Origin: an uncultured Eubacteriales bacterium
GTDB taxonomy: Bacteria > Bacillota > Clostridia > Oscillospirales > Acutalibacteraceae
Length of the DNA: 6,740 nt
Direction: 5' to 3'
NCBI GenBank assembly: GCA_934667845.1
Contig: CAKUMQ010000094.1
Coordinates: 1-6,740 of the forward strand
The notes below the pieces were generated by a model, which saw nothing but the letters and a program-made list of their open reading frames with translations, searched no databases and was not told the DNA's origin. The position numbers and the translations under genes are program-made. Each line of letters opens with the position of its first letter. The first letter of the stretch is position 1. Positions 5,727-6,740 of this stretch are shown in pieces.

Positions 5727-6479
5727 GTGGAACTGTCGGTCGATAGGCTGCCGGAGATCTTTTTTGCCCACCGTTTTTCCTGTGACAACGGGTCGTGGCG
5801 GTTGCCGAAGGACGAAAATATGCTGGAAATATCCGCCTGCCTGTCCGGCGAGATATACCGCCGCAGTGAGGAGGGGGAGGAACGTTTTCTGGCAGGAGAA
5901 CTGTATGTGACCGATCACTGCCGGACATACGATATTGCCACCTCGGAGGGACATACCCATGTTACGGTTGCTCTGCGCCGTCAGCCTGCGGGGCGGTTGA
6001 CGGCACATCTGCCGGAACGGGTGAACACGGCCAAATGCCCGGAGGGGCTGAAAGCGCTGATCGCGCTGGCGGATGCCGATCCCGATTCCCTGTGTGCCAA
6101 GACGATGGCTATGGTGCTTCTCAATGCGCTCGACACTTGCGAACGTCGGCTTCAAAAGGTGGATAATCCGCATTATCTGAAAGCGGTTCGCTATATTCAT
6201 GAGCATTTGGCGGAGGCGACACCGGACGGGGCTGCCCGCGCGGTCTCTGTGTCAAAAGGGTATCTGGAGTCTCTGTTCCGCGCACACGGTACAACATTTG
6301 TCCGGTATGTCAACGCCCTGCGTGTGTCGCGTGCAGGGCAGATGATGCTGGCAAAAGGCATATCGGCACGCTGTGCGGCGGAGCAGGTGGGGATCGACGA
6401 TCCGAAATATTTCAGTCGGCTGTTCCGCCGCTATAACGGTATGAGCATCCGGAGCTTTCGCGCACAGCATTCGCTTTAG
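5727..6479 (+). CDS. AraC-family transcriptional regulator
   Basis: This 250-residue DNA-binding protein starts at GTG with a G-rich ribosome binding site 6 nt upstream. Residues about 10-85 are beta-rich and probably form a small cupin-like effector-binding domain (note HTHVTVALRR at 76-85). Residues about 153-248 form the typical AraC double helix-turn-helix: first HTH about 166-188 (AVSVSKGYLESLFRAHG), the linking helix with FVRYVNALRVSRAGQMML, and second HTH about 213-236 ending in the family signature GIDDPKYFSRLFRRYNGMS. The protein is shorter than the common 280-300 residues, mainly in the N-terminal and linker parts. It is transcribed divergently from the glycyl radical operon with 160 bp between start codons, the usual arrangement for a local substrate-sensing activator. 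The effector is not known; by context it would be the substrate of the operon or a related metabolite. Regulation of the operon is inference from position. Confidence 0.93.
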   Translation: MELSVDRLPEIFFAHRFSCDNGSWRLPKDENMLEISACLSGEIYRRSEEGEERFLAGELYVTDHCRTYDIATSEGHTHVTVALRRQPAGRLTAHLPERVNTAKCPEGLKALIALADADPDSLCAKTMAMVLLNALDTCERRLQKVDNPHYLKAVRYIHEHLAEATPDGAARAVSVSKGYLESLFRAHGTTFVRYVNALRVSRAGQMMLAKGISARCAAEQVGIDDPKYFSRLFRRYNGMSIRSFRAQHSL

Positions 6480-6510
6480 AGCCACAGGCCGATTTTTTGC
6501 GCAAACCAAA

Positions 6511-6547
6511 ACAACGCCTCCTGCCACAAAACGGCAGGAGGCGTTGT
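6511..6547 (-). terminator. Intrinsic terminator for the right-hand minus-strand gene
   Basis: A perfect 15-bp stem (ACAACGCCTCCTGCC at 6511-6525, complement at 6533-6547) with loop ACAAAAC is followed on the minus strand by TTTTGGTTTGC. On the plus strand it is followed by GCTGTAATAAAAAG, with no T tract. It therefore best serves the minus-strand gene whose stop codon is at 6600-6602, about 50 nt upstream. It may also protect or loosely stop the plus-strand regulator transcript, which ends at 6479 without a clear terminator of its own. Confidence 0.7.
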
Positions 6548-6599
6548 GCTGTAATAAAAAGTATACTATATCCGGAAAGTTCCGATCAAAAAGGGGGGA

Positions 6600-6740
6600 T
6601 CAGCGGCTTCCGGCTTCGGTCAGATCCGGTTTTGCCTTTTTGGGGCGCGGTCCCTCCAGATCCCGGATGTTTGCCGCTTTGGTGTGGATGATGGGCTTCC
6701 ATTCCGCCTTGCAGAAGAAGGCTGCCGGTGATATGATGGG
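6600..6740 (-). CDS. C-terminal fragment of an unrecognised protein (partial, runs off the window)
   Basis: One minus-strand frame is open from the right window edge to a TGA at 6600-6602, giving the last 46 residues of a protein. The visible part begins PIISPAAFFCKAEWKP and ends in a charged, proline- and lysine-rich tail, GPRPKKAKPDLTEAGSR. The evidence for coding is the open frame, plausible composition and a strong terminator of the right polarity about 50 nt past the stop. Another minus-strand frame is also open here, to a stop near 6586, so the choice of frame is not certain. I do not recognise the family. The gene would converge on the AraC regulator. Confidence 0.5.
   Translation of the reverse strand, partial: PIISPAAFFCKAEWKPIIHTKAANIRDLEGPRPKKAKPDLTEAGSR

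Noticed and set aside
5705..5746. Thirteen-codon plus-strand mini-ORF overlapping the regulator start (a possible leader peptide)
   Set aside because: It has no ribosome binding site, would begin upstream of the predicted transcription start from the better promoter, and shows no regulatory codon runs or attenuator structure.
6511..6547. The same hairpin as a normal terminator for the AraC gene
   Set aside because: The plus-strand side lacks a T tract. The T tract is on the minus-strand side, so the polarity fits the right-hand gene.
1..6740. CRISPR array, insertion sequence, tRNA or rRNA genes
   Set aside because: No regularly spaced repeats, transposase motifs, terminal inverted repeats or recognisable RNA gene structures were seen on either strand.

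Overview
The window looks like a chromosomal segment from an anaerobic, moderately GC-rich member of the Bacillota, most likely a gut-type clostridium (Oscillospirales-like). The grounds are strong AGGAGG-type ribosome binding sites, sigma-A-like promoters, strong intrinsic terminators, a GTG-initiated AraC regulator, and a glycyl radical enzyme, a class destroyed by oxygen. The taxonomic assignment is inference.

Layout from left to right. Positions 1-152 hold two stem-loops that appear to separate convergent transcripts. Positions 153-1190 (minus) encode an N-terminally anchored extracytoplasmic beta-propeller-like protein. It has its own promoter at about 1257-1285 and an 11-bp stem-loop at the very 5' end of its predicted mRNA. 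A bidirectional terminator at 1361-1398 isolates it from the next unit. Positions 1417-5566 (minus) are a three-gene operon, transcribed in the order glycyl radical enzyme (GRE, 702 aa), its radical SAM activating enzyme (304 aa, overlapping by 8 bp), and a zinc-dependent medium-chain alcohol dehydrogenase (360 aa). Positions 5727-6479 (plus) encode a divergent AraC-family regulator across a 160-bp intergenic region that carries the likely control sites. The right end (6600-6740, minus) holds the C-terminus of an unrecognised protein whose terminator (6511-6547) lies between it and the regulator.

How the genes work together. The activating enzyme should install a glycyl radical on Gly678 of the GRE. 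The radical would pass to Cys346, with Glu348 as the likely catalytic acid/base. This Cys-x-Glu arrangement is typical of dehydratase or C-X lyase GREs, not of pyruvate formate-lyase. The dehydrogenase probably reduces the aldehyde or ketone produced, or oxidises a precursor alcohol. The AraC protein is probably the substrate-responsive regulator of the operon. No microcompartment shell, transporter, CoA-acylating aldehyde dehydrogenase or substrate-specific marker is visible, so the substrate cannot be named from this window.

The most interesting part is this compact AraC / GRE / activase / Zn-ADH cassette. The GRE is short, its start is fixed by an in-frame stop 24 nt upstream, and its active-site motif reads GCIEN where characterised dehydratase-type GREs usually have GCVEP or GCIEP. 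The activase has unusual spacing in its second ferredoxin-like cysteine cluster. The cassette may represent an uncharacterised GRE subfamily.
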